From contig NZ_CP171729.1 in the NCBI RefSeq assembly GCF_043769475.1, positions 1,054,001 through 1,118,000 of the forward strand: 64,000 nt of DNA, given 5' to 3'. This stretch comes from Allomesorhizobium sp043769475. GTDB lineage: Bacteria > Pseudomonadota > Alphaproteobacteria > Rhizobiales > Rhizobiaceae. Shown here in pieces: positions 9,561 to 18,229 of this stretch. Below the pieces are notes generated by a model, which saw nothing but the letters and a program-made list of their open reading frames with translations, was not told the origin of the DNA and ran no database searches. Every line of letters starts with the position of its first letter. Position 1 is the stretch's first letter. A program made the translations under genes and the position numbers.

Positions 9561-9601
9561 CTCGGCGATCATCGTGCACATCGAGCCGCAGTATCGCGTC
9601 A

Positions 9602-10402
9602 TTAGTGGGTTAGCTGCGAGCTTCTCCGAACGGCGTCCAGCGAAAATGCGTGCGCACCCGTCGGCTGAGGCCGCTTTTGCGAGAACACGAGTAGGTTCGT
9701 GCGCATGGCAGGCGGCATGGACCATTGCAGAAGCGAGACGAGGGCAAACCCGACTGCCGTCCCTCCGTGATATCTTGGAGTGCCATTGGAAGTGTACCCG
9801 TGGTGCGTCCAGTTTTCTTCGCCCAATGCGCGCCGGACGCTGCCCAAAGTGTTCATGCGATAGAATGTTGGAAACACGTCCTCCTGCGGCCGCTCTGGCC
9901 AGACACGCCGCATCAGGCGGTCCTTGAACGCTTCCGGCACGACCTTGTTGGAGATGCCGACATAGCCAAAACGATTTGGCGTGAGCGCGCAGAACCACCC
10001 GCCGGGCTTGAGAACCCTCTGGACCTCCCGTGCAAATTCCTTGGGATGTTCGACATGCTCGACCACCCATTCACAGAAGATGACATCGACGCTGCTGTCT
10101 GCCAGCGGCAGGCTGCCGCCCGCCTCGATCACGTGAGCTTCGTCAAGATGTGGATGCTCCATGACAACCGGATCGACGTCTAGTCCGATGACCTTCCTGA
10201 CGCGGCCCTGAAAATTGCAAAACGATTTGCGAAATGGAGCGCTTCCGCCATCGAAGCGGGACCCCCGTCCAGCTCCCAAATCGACCACTACCATATCTGG
10301 GCGCACAAGGGCGTTGATATGTGTGTAGAACGCTATGTCCTCATCGTCCCGAGTAAATCCGCCTGCCGCCGTCTCTGGTCGCCACCGGTCAACCACCGTC
10401 AT
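9602..10402 (-). CDS. Class I SAM-dependent methyltransferase
   Basis: A 266-residue Methyltransf_11-type protein. Motif I is VVVDLGAGRGSRF, the acidic post-I residue is in VIGLDVDPVV, and motif IV is VDVIFCEWVVEHVEHP, followed by EVQRVLKPGGWFCALTPNRF. A C-terminal extension resembles methyltransferases of polysaccharide or lipid gene clusters, but the acceptor is unknown. It stands alone between a GH114 fragment and a divergent GH5 gene, with about 295 bp to the latter that hold promoters for both. The neighbourhood suggests a role in surface-polysaccharide chemistry, which is inference. Confidence 0.82.
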   Translation of the reverse strand: MTVVDRWRPETAAGGFTRDDEDIAFYTHINALVRPDMVVVDLGAGRGSRFDGGSAPFRKSFCNFQGRVRKVIGLDVDPVVMEHPHLDEAHVIEAGGSLPLADSSVDVIFCEWVVEHVEHPKEFAREVQRVLKPGGWFCALTPNRFGYVGISNKVVPEAFKDRLMRRVWPERPQEDVFPTFYRMNTLGSVRRALGEENWTHHGYTSNGTPRYHGGTAVGFALVSLLQWSMPPAMRTNLLVFSQKRPQPTGAHAFSLDAVRRSSQLTH

Positions 10403-10697
10403 GTTATCCAGCTCCTGCCCATTGCTTGTCGCCAGAAATAAGCAACTGCCGCGTTCGGAAAATGCGAGTTGAAATTGTTATGGTTCGTTAGTTCAGTTCT
10501 TATACGCCGTCATGGCGGTAGCTCAAGGAGGAGGCTCCCGGTCAATTGAAGCACGGTTAATTCGCCTCGGCTATCGTAGAAAACGAACGTTGATGACCAA
10601 CAATTCAACCGACTTGAAAAAGGTTGAGCGCAACGCTATCGGCAGCCGCCATAGCGCTAACCAAAAGAAGTCCGGCGATGACATTTGGAGGCGCTCG

Positions 10698-11948
10698 ATG
10701 ATAAAAGCCACTTACTTCAGGAAGCTTTTGGTTCTGGTCGGGGCAGCCCTGCTCCTTTCCTTGTCGCCGCTGGAAGCGGCCAGTTTCTCGGCCAAACGCG
10801 GAATCAATCTCGACCTCTGGGTCACCTGGCCGGATGAAGCGGAATGGTCGAAAGAGGACGTGCTCCTTCCTTACCCCGAATGGCGGCGAACCGTCGGTCT
10901 CGATGAACTGGCCGTATTGAAGGGCACGGGCTTTGACTTCGTTCGCATACCGGTCGACCCGCTGCCGTTCTTGTCGTCGCAATCGGCAGCGCTGAAACCG
11001 CGCCTGCTCGCCTCGGTTCTGGAGGCGGTACAGCTTGCCGATACCGCCGGCTTGAAAGCCATCGTGGACCTGCATCCGATCCCGCTCGGGGCTGATCGTT
11101 TTGCCGGAGCCGAGGAGCTCTTGCGGGACGAAGTGCTGTTCGAGCGTTATCTCGACCTCGTTCGTGAGATGGGTCGCACACTTTCAGGCCAGGATCCCGA
11201 GCGTGTTGCCTTCGAACTCATGAACGAGCCGGTTATCGGCTGCGAAGGGGAAGAGGCCGATCAGTGGCGCGACAAGCTGACCCGGCTCTTTGCGGCTGCC
11301 CGCAGTTCCGCACCGCGATTGACGTTAGTGCTCACGGGCGCCTGCTGGAGTAGCGCGGAAGGCCTTGCCGCTATCGATCCAAAAGCGATCTGGGATGACA
11401 ATATCCTTTGGGGATTTCACTCCTACGCGCCATTCATCCTTACAACGCAGGGGGCACAATGGGCTGGCGATTTCATCCGTTATGTGACCGGCATTCCCTA
11501 TCCGCCCTATGCCTTTCCAGAGGAGTTCGCCGAAGGCGTCGAGAACGCGCGTCAAAAGATTGGCAGCGACGCTCCCTTGACGCGCCGCCCGGGCATGCTC
11601 GCCTATCTCGAAGAACAAATCGCATTGGTCGATACCCAGGAGGAGTTGGAAGCGGAGATGGGCGCGCCATTTCGCGTGGTGGCGGAATGGGCGCAGAAAA
11701 ACGGCATTGAACCAGGCGATATCATACTCAGCGAGTTCGGCATGATCCGCCAGGAATACCGAAATCCTGCCATTATGCCCCCGCAATGGCGGGCCGCCTA
11801 TGCGCGCGACATGATCCGGCTTGCCGAAAAGCACGGGTTCGCGTGGTCGCTTTGGGGATATGGCGGGGCTTTCGGCATCGTCGAAGAATTCGACGGACGG
11901 AAAGCTGAGAAGGATGTTCTGGAAGTGATCAAACAACTTGGCGAATGA
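10698..11948 (+). CDS. Secreted glycoside hydrolase family 5 enzyme
   Basis: A 416-residue cellulase-fold (GH5) enzyme with an N-terminal signal peptide (KLLVLVGAALLLSLSPLEAA). The proton donor is Glu177 in FELMNEPVIG and the nucleophile is Glu346 in ILSEFGM; LKAIVDLHP is the usual strand before them. The start is the ATG at 10698, preceded by TTGGAGG; an open frame extends to 10512 but lacks a signal sequence. Substrate is not deducible: bacterial relatives often cut beta-glucan or exopolysaccharide. It is divergent from the methyltransferase and convergent with the GH114-like gene. Confidence 0.88.
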   Translation: MIKATYFRKLLVLVGAALLLSLSPLEAASFSAKRGINLDLWVTWPDEAEWSKEDVLLPYPEWRRTVGLDELAVLKGTGFDFVRIPVDPLPFLSSQSAALKPRLLASVLEAVQLADTAGLKAIVDLHPIPLGADRFAGAEELLRDEVLFERYLDLVREMGRTLSGQDPERVAFELMNEPVIGCEGEEADQWRDKLTRLFAAARSSAPRLTLVLTGACWSSAEGLAAIDPKAIWDDNILWGFHSYAPFILTTQGAQWAGDFIRYVTGIPYPPYAFPEEFAEGVENARQKIGSDAPLTRRPGMLAYLEEQIALVDTQEELEAEMGAPFRVVAEWAQKNGIEPGDIILSEFGMIRQEYRNPAIMPPQWRAAYARDMIRLAEKHGFAWSLWGYGGAFGIVEEFDGRKAEKDVLEVIKQLGE

Positions 11949-11987
11949 GAACAGCCATTTCCGCGCTGGCGGTAGCGTTGGAAGCGT

Positions 11988-12806
11988 TCAGCACGTCCTG
12001 TATCGGTAATCAGGGTTGTCCGGCGACGAGAGGTCGTGGTCGCGCAGTACGATCGAGATTTTGTCCCCGCGCGCCGCGCATGCCTCGGCGAAATGATCCC
12101 GCTCGGCGTCGGGATATTCGATCTCAATAACGTGGTCGCCATAGACGGAAATGTAGTTGTCGCACTCGTCATGGACCTGGCAGGATTCAGCGATCGCGAA
12201 ATCGAAGCCGATCACGGATTTGCCTACGGGCCCGAGTTCGCTGGCATTCTTCTGCGCCGCCGCCAGCCCTCTTGAATGCGCCCGCTCGACGATCATCGCC
12301 GCCATCAGTATGTTGCTCGCGGCCTTGAGCTTTCCGTCCGACCGGGTCCATGTGTCCAGATTGTCCGGCTCGATTGCCCGGAACCCATTTTCGGCGCATT
12401 CGTCGATCCAGCGGCCGATCACCGACAATATGCCCGCGCGCTTCTCGTCGGTGGATGTGTCGAGCAGGATTTCGCCCGGCCAGTTCGGATCCTCGAAATA
12501 GCCTCCGGATCCGGCGGCGAGCAGCAGGTCGGGGTGGTTCTCTTTCCACCAGCTCGAATCCTCGGCCTGCGTCTGGAATGCGTTCAGGTAGCAGATCGAA
12601 TAGGCGCCGTCGGCAGGCGGGTCGCCACGGTCGCGGCTGACGATTTCAACGCCTTCGGCCGGCGGATAGGCGCCGCCAAGCTGCGTATCATACGGAGCAT
12701 TGGCCCTGGGAGGCGCCGCGGCCGATTTGTCCTGCGCTCGAACATCGCCCGCCGCCATGCACAGCGCCAGCACCAGAAGTCGGATTTGAAGCTGAGCGGC
12801 ATGCAT
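11988..12806 (-). CDS. GH114-like secreted protein (polygalactosaminidase family)
   Basis: A 272-residue protein starting at the ATG at 12806, with a signal peptide (LLVLALCMAAGDVRA). The body follows the GH114 TIM-barrel pattern: YSICYLNAFQTQ, a GYFEDPNWPGEILLD strand, AENGFRAIEPDNLDTW, and KNASELGP.. FDFAIAESCQ. The acidic residues in EPDNLD and AIAES are where the family has its catalytic aspartate and glutamate. GH114 includes endo-alpha-1,4-polygalactosaminidases, as in the PelA hydrolase domain. It is convergent with GH5 and has a degraded paralogue tail at 9459. Confidence 0.78.
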   Translation of the reverse strand: MHAAQLQIRLLVLALCMAAGDVRAQDKSAAAPPRANAPYDTQLGGAYPPAEGVEIVSRDRGDPPADGAYSICYLNAFQTQAEDSSWWKENHPDLLLAAGSGGYFEDPNWPGEILLDTSTDEKRAGILSVIGRWIDECAENGFRAIEPDNLDTWTRSDGKLKAASNILMAAMIVERAHSRGLAAAQKNASELGPVGKSVIGFDFAIAESCQVHDECDNYISVYGDHVIEIEYPDAERDHFAEACAARGDKISIVLRDHDLSSPDNPDYRYRTC

Positions 12807-13046
12807 GCAGGCGTCCCCGAAATACACGGCGCCAAATGAGACCAGCATGCGCCAAAGCGTCGCCGCAGGCTACAGGTCGGTCAAGCAAGCGGCACGAGCT
12901 TGTCACCTATGTCTCAAGGAGAACTGTTACCCATGTCGCCGGGTCGGGCTTTTTGCCTTTCAACCGCCCTCGCAAAGGATGGCGTGGTGTCGATGCGGAT
13001 CGACAGCCCGCTAAATACCAGCATCTAGCGGCCGGGTGTCCGGTTG

Positions 13047-13400
13047 TTAAATCAGCACAAAATCAGAGTTGGTGAACGCCAGGCCAGTGAACGTCGTTGC
13101 GAACAGGTAATTCCCGCCGGCCGCGTTTCCGTTGAAGTCGTAGAAGATCCGACCGCTGTCAGTCTCGTAGATGATGCGGTCATCGGCATCCTCGGCCTGG
13201 CCGGTTGCGTTGGCACGAAATTCGTTCGCCAGCAACGTGCCCAGACCGTCGACGCCGCTGCCACGTGCCTGTCCAAAAATGTTGCTCGCCAGAGCCACGG
13301 TGTCATCATTCACATTGAAGTCGCCGATCGTGTCGATGTTGCCCGGCCCCAGAGTCGTGTTGAACACGAAGGTGTCCCGGCAGCCCAGCCGGGTGACCAG
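13047..13400 (-). pseudogene. RTX calcium-binding protein, C-terminal remnant B
   Basis: The minus strand reads DTFVFNTTLGPGNIDTIGDF, then DDRIIYETDSGRIFYDFNG, and ends TNSDFVLI, the typical end of hemolysin/serralysin-type secreted proteins (type I secretion signal). The glycine-aspartate nonapeptide repeats and the functional domain upstream are missing. It is in the same frame as remnant A but separated from it by a TAG stop. Confidence 0.7.
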
Positions 13401-13715
13401 CTAAATGATTGCGAAGTCGTCTGCGTTCGGTTCAGCGTGATTTTCGATTACCGCAAAGCGGATAGGGTCGTGATCTGCGCCGGACCCGTCTCGATCGTAG
13501 AAGAGGTTGCCGGTAGTCGCGTCGTAGAGGATGCGGTCGTTGCTATCGATCGCCGGTGCTCAATCCTTGAACGCGAATTCCGACATCGCTCCTTCATCGG
13601 CAAAGTGTTGAAAGATGTTGATCTCCAGCCGAATGGTGTCCTGGCCGGGCGCGAAGTCGGTGATCGTGTCGACGTTGGTCGCCAGAGGGCTGCTGTTGAG
13701 TTCTGCGAAAGCACG
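13401..13715 (-). pseudogene. RTX calcium-binding protein, C-terminal remnant A
   Basis: A second RTX C-terminus: NVDTITDFAPGQDTIRLEI, then an in-frame TGA at 13560, then SNDRILYDATTGNLFYD and the end ADDFAII. The motif order is the same as remnant B, so the two are tandem copies. An internal stop and lost N-terminus show decay. Confidence 0.65.
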
Positions 13716-13719
13716 GGCT

Positions 13720-13880
13720 TTGGGCCGTCGTAGATCGATCGAGCCATGCGTCGTAGGGAGCCTGGTCGAGAATGACAGGCATGCGGTCGTGGATATGGCT
13801 CGTGGGTCGACTGCGGGCGCGGTGATGATTGCGCAGCTCGTGATCCCCAGCTTCTTGTTGTGCGGCCATCGGGGCGCGAA
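13720..13880 (-). pseudogene. SOS response-associated peptidase (SRAP) remnant
   Basis: On the minus strand, KLGITSCAIIT appears in one frame and HIHDRMPVILDQAPYDAWLD in another. These are the conserved core of YedK/HMCES proteins, which crosslink to abasic sites in single-stranded DNA. Only about 50 codons survive and they are split by frameshifts; the N-terminal catalytic Cys2 region is gone. Confidence 0.6.
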
Positions 13881-14007
13881 GGTGAAAACCTGGTTGCGAG
13901 CACCAGGTCTCGTGGCGGGATTTAGGGAAACCGGAAACAAAAAGTTGGAGCTCGCTCCGTGCGAAGTTGGAACTTTCGCCTTGCGCGCCCGCTAAGTCAT
14001 TGAAAAA

Positions 14008-14026
14008 TGGCGATCCCGACAGGATT
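14008..14026. repeat. attL-type direct repeat of the tRNA-Arg 3' end
   Basis: TGGCGATCCCGACAGGATT is identical to the complement of the tRNA-Arg 3' end at 33001-33019. It marks the distal boundary of the element; the rest of the tRNA is not present here. Confidence 0.85.
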
Positions 14027-14145
14027 GAAAGCTGGCAATTAAAACAAAGGGTTAGTTCTACTAACCTTCCGAAATCGTCTCATTGAATCTCATAGAGATT
14101 TTTCGAGATCGCCTAACCATCCCCACCCAAAATCTGGAGCAGTTA

Positions 14146-14406
14146 ATGCAGATCCTGCATATCCATCCGGAGCCGCCTGGCGGTTCCGGTAGGACGGTCG
14201 CGCGGTTTGATCTCGCGCTTACCGACGAATGCCGATTGTTCGACCTTCGCCTTACCGCCCGCAGTGCCGGTGGCTATTCGGTTTACAGCCCAAACGCCCA
14301 CGGCACCCGCGTCGCAACGTTCTCACCGAACCTTGTCAAAGAAATCGCCCGCGCCGCTCTCGCCGCGCTGAAGGAGCTTTCGCCGCATGACCGCCTTCAA
14401 CATTAA
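14146..14406 (+). CDS. Conserved hypothetical protein of mobile elements
   Basis: An 86-residue protein of unknown function, starting at the ATG at 14146 with GGAG 7-10 bases upstream. It contains TVARFDLALTDECRLFDLRL, a beta-rich pattern seen in small proteins beside primases of rhizobial elements. It is the first gene inside attL and overlaps the primase start by 20 bp, so it is probably co-expressed with replication genes. Confidence 0.7.
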   Translation: MQILHIHPEPPGGSGRTVARFDLALTDECRLFDLRLTARSAGGYSVYSPNAHGTRVATFSPNLVKEIARAALAALKELSPHDRLQH

Positions 14407-15265
14407 ATCTGCCGCCCGCGCCCTTGGCGGGAATATTTCTGGCCGCAATCGGATCCTTTGCCCTGGCCCAGGCCACGGAAAGAGGGACCGCTCTTTAAGT
14501 GTCACGTTTAGCGATGACGGCAGCTTTGCCGTTCACAGTTTTGCCTGCGACGACTGGCGCGAATGCAAGGACCACGTTCGGGCGTTGCTCGGCTTTGGCC
14601 GTTTCGAACCGCAAGCGGGCAACGACAACCGCCCGACGTTCAGCACGGCTGCGCTCCTAGCAGACGCTCTTGACGAGGCACGGCGCACCGAACGCGCGCT
14701 CGGCTTCTGGCGTGAGGCCGTGCCGATCGAGGGCACGCTTGCTGCCGCCTATCTTGCGAACCGCGGACTCGCCTATTCCGGCACCGCTTTGCGGTTTCAT
14801 GCTTCTTGCCCTTTCCGGCAAGAACGCCACCCGGCCATGCTCGGTCTTATGGTCGATATCGTGACAAACGTACCGCGCGGCATTCATAGAACCGCGCTCC
14901 TGCCCGACGGGACCGGCAAGGCCGCTCCCGGCAAAATGATGCTGGGCGTTGCCGCCGGTGCTTGCGTCAAACTCACAGACGACGCGGACGTCGCCGAAGG
15001 CCTCGGCATTGCGGAAGGCATCGAGACCGCCTTGGCAACTGGCTACGCACCCGTGTGGGCGTGCCTGTCAGCTGGCACCATGCGCGACTTCCCCGTGCTT
15101 GGCGGCATAGAGGCGCTGACCATCTTTGCCGATAGCGACAGGACCGGCATTGAGGCCGCAAATGATTGCGGGCGCCGCTGGCATGAGGCTGGACGCGAAG
15201 TCACGATTGCAGAACCAATTGAGCCAGGCGCGGACTTCGCGGACCTCGTGAAGGAAGCCGCATAA
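14387..15265 (+). CDS. Toprim-domain primase-like protein
   Basis: A 292-residue protein. The N-terminus has a zinc-ribbon-like segment (ILCPGPGHGKRDRSLSVTF and FACDDWRECKDH), the middle a helical region, and the C-terminal half a Toprim domain: GIAEGIETALATG supplies the acidic glutamate and IFADSDRTG the DxD pair. Such proteins synthesize primers for element replication. The stop overlaps the start of the RepA-like ATPase by one base, giving a primase-helicase pair. An AGNDNRP motif lies in the linker after the zinc ribbon. Confidence 0.85.
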   Translation: MTAFNIKSAARALGGNISGRNRILCPGPGHGKRDRSLSVTFSDDGSFAVHSFACDDWRECKDHVRALLGFGRFEPQAGNDNRPTFSTAALLADALDEARRTERALGFWREAVPIEGTLAAAYLANRGLAYSGTALRFHASCPFRQERHPAMLGLMVDIVTNVPRGIHRTALLPDGTGKAAPGKMMLGVAAGACVKLTDDADVAEGLGIAEGIETALATGYAPVWACLSAGTMRDFPVLGGIEALTIFADSDRTGIEAANDCGRRWHEAGREVTIAEPIEPGADFADLVKEAA

Positions 15266-16416
15266 TGACCGCCATTCCGAAACTCAAAGTCACCACGAGC
15301 GAGCCGGGCAAGCCGTTTATTCTATCTCCGCTGCCGGTGGCGGCGAACGACAATATCGGCATCCGCCTTCTTTCCTATTCCGAATTCAAGGCACAGGACG
15401 GCGGGACGGCCGACTCCCTTATCAAGGGGCTTGTCCGCACCGGAACTCTTATCGCCATCGGCGGCAGACCAGGCGCGGGCAAGACGGCCCTAATGCTTGC
15501 CATAGCGGGCGCACTGGACGCGGGCGAGCCGTTCCTTGGCCGTGACACCAAACCAACAACGATTGCCTATGTGGCAGCCGAAGACGGCGGCGACATTGCC
15601 AATCGGCTTGAGGCTATGGACAACGAGCGCATCAAGATCGTGAAGTCACCGGAAGGAATGCCACTCACCAAGCCCGACCGGGCGAAGGTGACTGCGCGGG
15701 AAATCATTCGGCAGGCGAAGGCACTGGATCCCGACCGCCACGTCCTGCTTGTGGTCGACACCTTGCGCGCTGCGCTTGGCGGTGTGTCAGTGCTGGAGGA
15801 CAAAACGACCTCTCCCGCGCTCAACGCCTTGCGTGAAGTGGCAGAAAGTGAGGGCGTTGTGGTCGCGGTTCTGAATCATACGAACCGCGAAAACAACAAG
15901 GCGACCAAAGGCGAAACGCTCGAAGCCGTCGCGGCGCTGGAGCTTGTCTTGCTGGAAGGTGAAGGCGGCTGGTTCACGATCTATGTCGGCAAGAACCGAA
16001 GCGGACCAGGCCACATGAACATCGGGCGCGTTCGCTATACGTCAGCTGAAGTTGGCGACGTAACCGCTGCAGTTGTGGAGCAGATGATTGCCGACGACAC
16101 GCCAGTTAGTGACGAACCGAAAGAGCGGAGGACGCCTGATAATGCTCGCCTTCTGGAGGGGATTGTCCGTACCGCCCTGTTGGACTCCACGACTTACCTG
16201 ACGCCATTCGGTCCAGATGGTCCGCGCGTCAAGGCCGTAGACATCACTGCCCTGCGCGAGACTTTCTATGCGCGAAAGACGGGACTGGCCGACAGCAAGC
16301 TCAAGGCGTTCAATCGTTCGCTGGATTACTGGTTGCGCAAGGAATGGATCGTGAAGGGAGACTACGGCGTCGAAGGCGCGGTCTGGTTTGGCAGGTCAAG
16401 CGAACCGGACACTTAG
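15265..16416 (+). CDS. RepA-like hexameric ATPase (AAA_25)
   Basis: A 383-residue RecA-fold ATPase of the plasmid RepA/KaiC-like AAA_25 group, likely the replicative helicase of the element. Walker A is GGRPGAGKTA near residue 69, Walker B HVLLVVDTL, followed by VVAVLNHTNRENNK. An AANDN motif precedes the domain, and a winged-helix-like C-terminus (SKLKAFNRSLDYWLRKEWIV) may bind DNA. It is translationally coupled to the primase, and an array of repeated sequences follows within 25 bp of its stop. Confidence 0.86.
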   Translation: MTAIPKLKVTTSEPGKPFILSPLPVAANDNIGIRLLSYSEFKAQDGGTADSLIKGLVRTGTLIAIGGRPGAGKTALMLAIAGALDAGEPFLGRDTKPTTIAYVAAEDGGDIANRLEAMDNERIKIVKSPEGMPLTKPDRAKVTAREIIRQAKALDPDRHVLLVVDTLRAALGGVSVLEDKTTSPALNALREVAESEGVVVAVLNHTNRENNKATKGETLEAVAALELVLLEGEGGWFTIYVGKNRSGPGHMNIGRVRYTSAEVGDVTAAVVEQMIADDTPVSDEPKERRTPDNARLLEGIVRTALLDSTTYLTPFGPDGPRVKAVDITALRETFYARKTGLADSKLKAFNRSLDYWLRKEWIVKGDYGVEGAVWFGRSSEPDT

Positions 16417-16439
16417 GAAATGCGCAAATATGACGACAG

Positions 16440-16541
16440 CCGGACGGACAAGTCCCCAACCAAGTACTTGTCCGTCTTGTCCGGTTGAAAAAGACCGGAC
16501 GGACAGGACGGAGATATAGGGAATTGTCCGTCTTGTCCGTC
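16440..16541. repeat. Iteron-like array, candidate replication origin
   Basis: TTGTCCG occurs at 16468, 16477, 16524 and 16533 (two pairs with 9-bp period). The complement CGGACAA/G occurs at 16445 and 16500, giving inverted arms such as CCGGACGGACAAGT against ACTTGTCCGTC. It lies in the gap just after the helicase gene. Origin function is inferred from position and repeats. Confidence 0.55.
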
Positions 16542-16595
16542 ACGGCCCACAGAAAAAGAAACCAGAGGAGAACACCATGAAAGCATCCAACACAA

Positions 16596-16814
16596 ATGAC
16601 CGCATTCGCAATCGAGCCCTTCGACGCTCAACATGAAATCTTCGCCACAGACGGCACGTCAAAATGGACACCGTGCCGGGTGATCGGTGTGACGATCAAG
16701 GACGGCGAGCCGTCATACGTCGTTGCGCTGCCAGGCAGTTCGCTCGAATGCCTGGCGCTGGCCGACTACATCCAAATTCCGGAACCATGGCGCCCGCGCC
16801 GGCCATCAGCATGA
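16596..16814 (+). CDS. Small hypothetical protein
   Basis: A 72-residue protein of unknown function (EIFATDGTSKWTPCRVIGVT.., ending WRPRRPSA). The middle alternates polar and hydrophobic residues like a small beta barrel. The start has no strong ribosome site. It is followed 10 bp later by another small gene. Confidence 0.45.
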   Translation: MTAFAIEPFDAQHEIFATDGTSKWTPCRVIGVTIKDGEPSYVVALPGSSLECLALADYIQIPEPWRPRRPSA

Positions 16815-16823
16815 GGATCCGCA

Positions 16824-17000
16824 ATGACCAACCCCGCACCTATCGACGCCTACCAGCGCACCACGGGCCGCGAGCCAGCCAGCGAATCCGCCCGGCCCTA
16901 CCGTGGGCGGCGCCTTTCGTGGAAGGAGTTCTATCGCGAGCGGCCGGACCTGCGGCCGGACAATGACAACGAGCGGCTGGCCAACCGGCTGTCCGCATAA
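16824..17000 (+). CDS. Small hypothetical protein with NDN motif
   Basis: A 58-residue, arginine-rich protein (SWKEFYRERPDLRPDNDNER). No domain is recognised. It ends 1 bp from the convergent small membrane-protein stop. The NDN motif is shared with the primase, helicase and other proteins of this element. Confidence 0.5.
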   Translation: MTNPAPIDAYQRTTGREPASESARPYRGRRLSWKEFYRERPDLRPDNDNERLANRLSA

Positions 17001-17144
17001 TCAGAAGAAAAAGTATCCGACCGCAATGCCGAGAACCCCCAACACGGCGGGGAAAAAGAAGTCCATTGCCCGCGTCGCGAGGGATGGATTTTCTTTGGCC
17101 ATTGGACCGTCGAAATTGAAATGGTGTTGAGAAGGCTTTGTCAT
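17001..17144 (-). CDS. Small single-TM protein
   Basis: A 47-residue frame with a polar N-terminus and one hydrophobic segment, MDFFFPAVLGVLGIAVGYFFF without its first residue. A shorter start at the second methionine (MAKENPSLATRAMDF) is possible; neither has a clear ribosome site. Function unknown. Confidence 0.4.
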   Translation of the reverse strand: MTKPSQHHFNFDGPMAKENPSLATRAMDFFFPAVLGVLGIAVGYFFF

Positions 17145-17261
17145 CGCCGTGGCGGCCACCCGTTTAACTTCGAACAGGCTGCCACACGGACGTTAACGAG
17201 TGACAATCAAAACTCGTGCAATGTTAGCAATGCCTAAATCAAAGCAGTCGGTTGTTTCCCG

Positions 17262-17525
17262 TTAGTGCAGCGTTCCCGATCGATCCTCAACAAAGGTACT
17301 GATACCCTCGTCTTCAATGACTCGCATTGCGGCGTCGAGCGCCGCCTGATCGGTTTCAAATTTATCGTCAAAAACAGTCGAGGCGCCCTCGTGGTCCACT
17401 ACTTCAAGGGTCCAAGCGGTTTCGTGCTCCAAGCGGTAAATTTGGATATCGACGGAGATGCCGCCGCCCGTGACGCGGCTGCAAAGCGCAGACACGATAA
17501 CGGTGGGATTGCTCTTGTCCTGCAT
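17262..17525 (-). CDS. Small conserved hypothetical protein
   Basis: An 87-residue acidic protein: an N-terminal beta segment (GGGISVDIQIYRLEHETAWTL), then a helix (ETDQAALDAAMRVIEDEGIS). The pattern fits small unnamed proteins common in Rhizobiales. It is followed on the same strand by nothing closer than 117 bp. Confidence 0.6.
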   Translation of the reverse strand: MQDKSNPTVIVSALCSRVTGGGISVDIQIYRLEHETAWTLEVVDHEGASTVFDDKFETDQAALDAAMRVIEDEGISTFVEDRSGTLH

Positions 17526-17575
17526 AATAATAGCTTACGCGCCCGGCGCTGGAGAAGGCAAGGCGCCGCTCCGGC

Positions 17576-17839
17576 TCACCGATACCGATCATACCAGTGC
17601 CTTGAGCGTTCTTCCGATTGGCCGAGAGCCAGCCCGACAAGCAAACCGAGAATCCCGCCAAGGACGAAAGCGGACCCGACCGCGCCGGGGTTCTCCCTGA
17701 CGGGCGTGACAACCGCTTCGGTTGCACGCGAAGCGGCGGCGATCATATCGTCTCGACGTTCGGCTAGCACTGCCCTTAGATTGGCCAGTTCGCGCCGAAG
17801 TCCATCAGTATCATCGTCGTCGGTGTTGTTGTCGGCCAT
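17576..17839 (-). CDS. DUF883/ElaB-like membrane-anchored protein
   Basis: An 87-residue protein with an acidic start, a helical stretch (LRRELANLRAVLAERRDDM), a second amphipathic helix (AASRATEAVVTPVRENP) and a C-terminal TM (GSAFVLGGILGLLVGLALG). This is the ElaB/YqjD layout: a helical stalk before a membrane anchor, associated in enterobacteria with ribosome binding in stationary phase. Role here is inferred from layout only. Confidence 0.6.
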   Translation of the reverse strand: MADNNTDDDDTDGLRRELANLRAVLAERRDDMIAAASRATEAVVTPVRENPGAVGSAFVLGGILGLLVGLALGQSEERSRHWYDRYR

Positions 17840-17931
17840 GGTGCTGCGCTCCGAAATGGGTGATCACGCGCAACGGCGGGCAGCAGGTAATGGTTCCGCC
17901 GCCCAAGGTGGACGGTGTGCAAAGCGTGTAT

Positions 17932-18114
17932 TCACAGTGGAAGTCTATTTCTACGGCCTTGCTGCCGGTTGCCGCCTCCGTCTGTCGCTCTCTTTCTGGC
18001 CGGCCGCGGTTTGCGGCGTTTCGGCGGAGGAGGCGTAGCTGCCTGCCGGCGTTCAGTCTGATAGACGATATATGCAGCATAGGCCAATACAGCGAGAACA
18101 AACAGCCGGATCAT
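17932..18114 (-). CDS. Small membrane protein, basic tail
   Basis: A 60-residue protein with an N-terminal TM (LFVLAVLAYAAYIVYQTE) followed by a Pro/Arg/Lys-rich cytosolic tail (PPPPKRRKPRPARKRA). No family recognised. It is upstream of and co-oriented with the DUF883-like gene. Confidence 0.45.
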   Translation of the reverse strand: MIRLFVLAVLAYAAYIVYQTERRQAATPPPPKRRKPRPARKRATDGGGNRQQGRRNRLPL

Positions 18115-18229
18115 TGGCTCACTCCCATTTCCCGCCCAACACGGACGTCGCCGCGATGGTTCCCGGACTCGCCAGGAACTTCGCAGTTAGGCGTCCGTTT
18201 AGGCATGCACCAAGGGGAGGACGTTCGCT

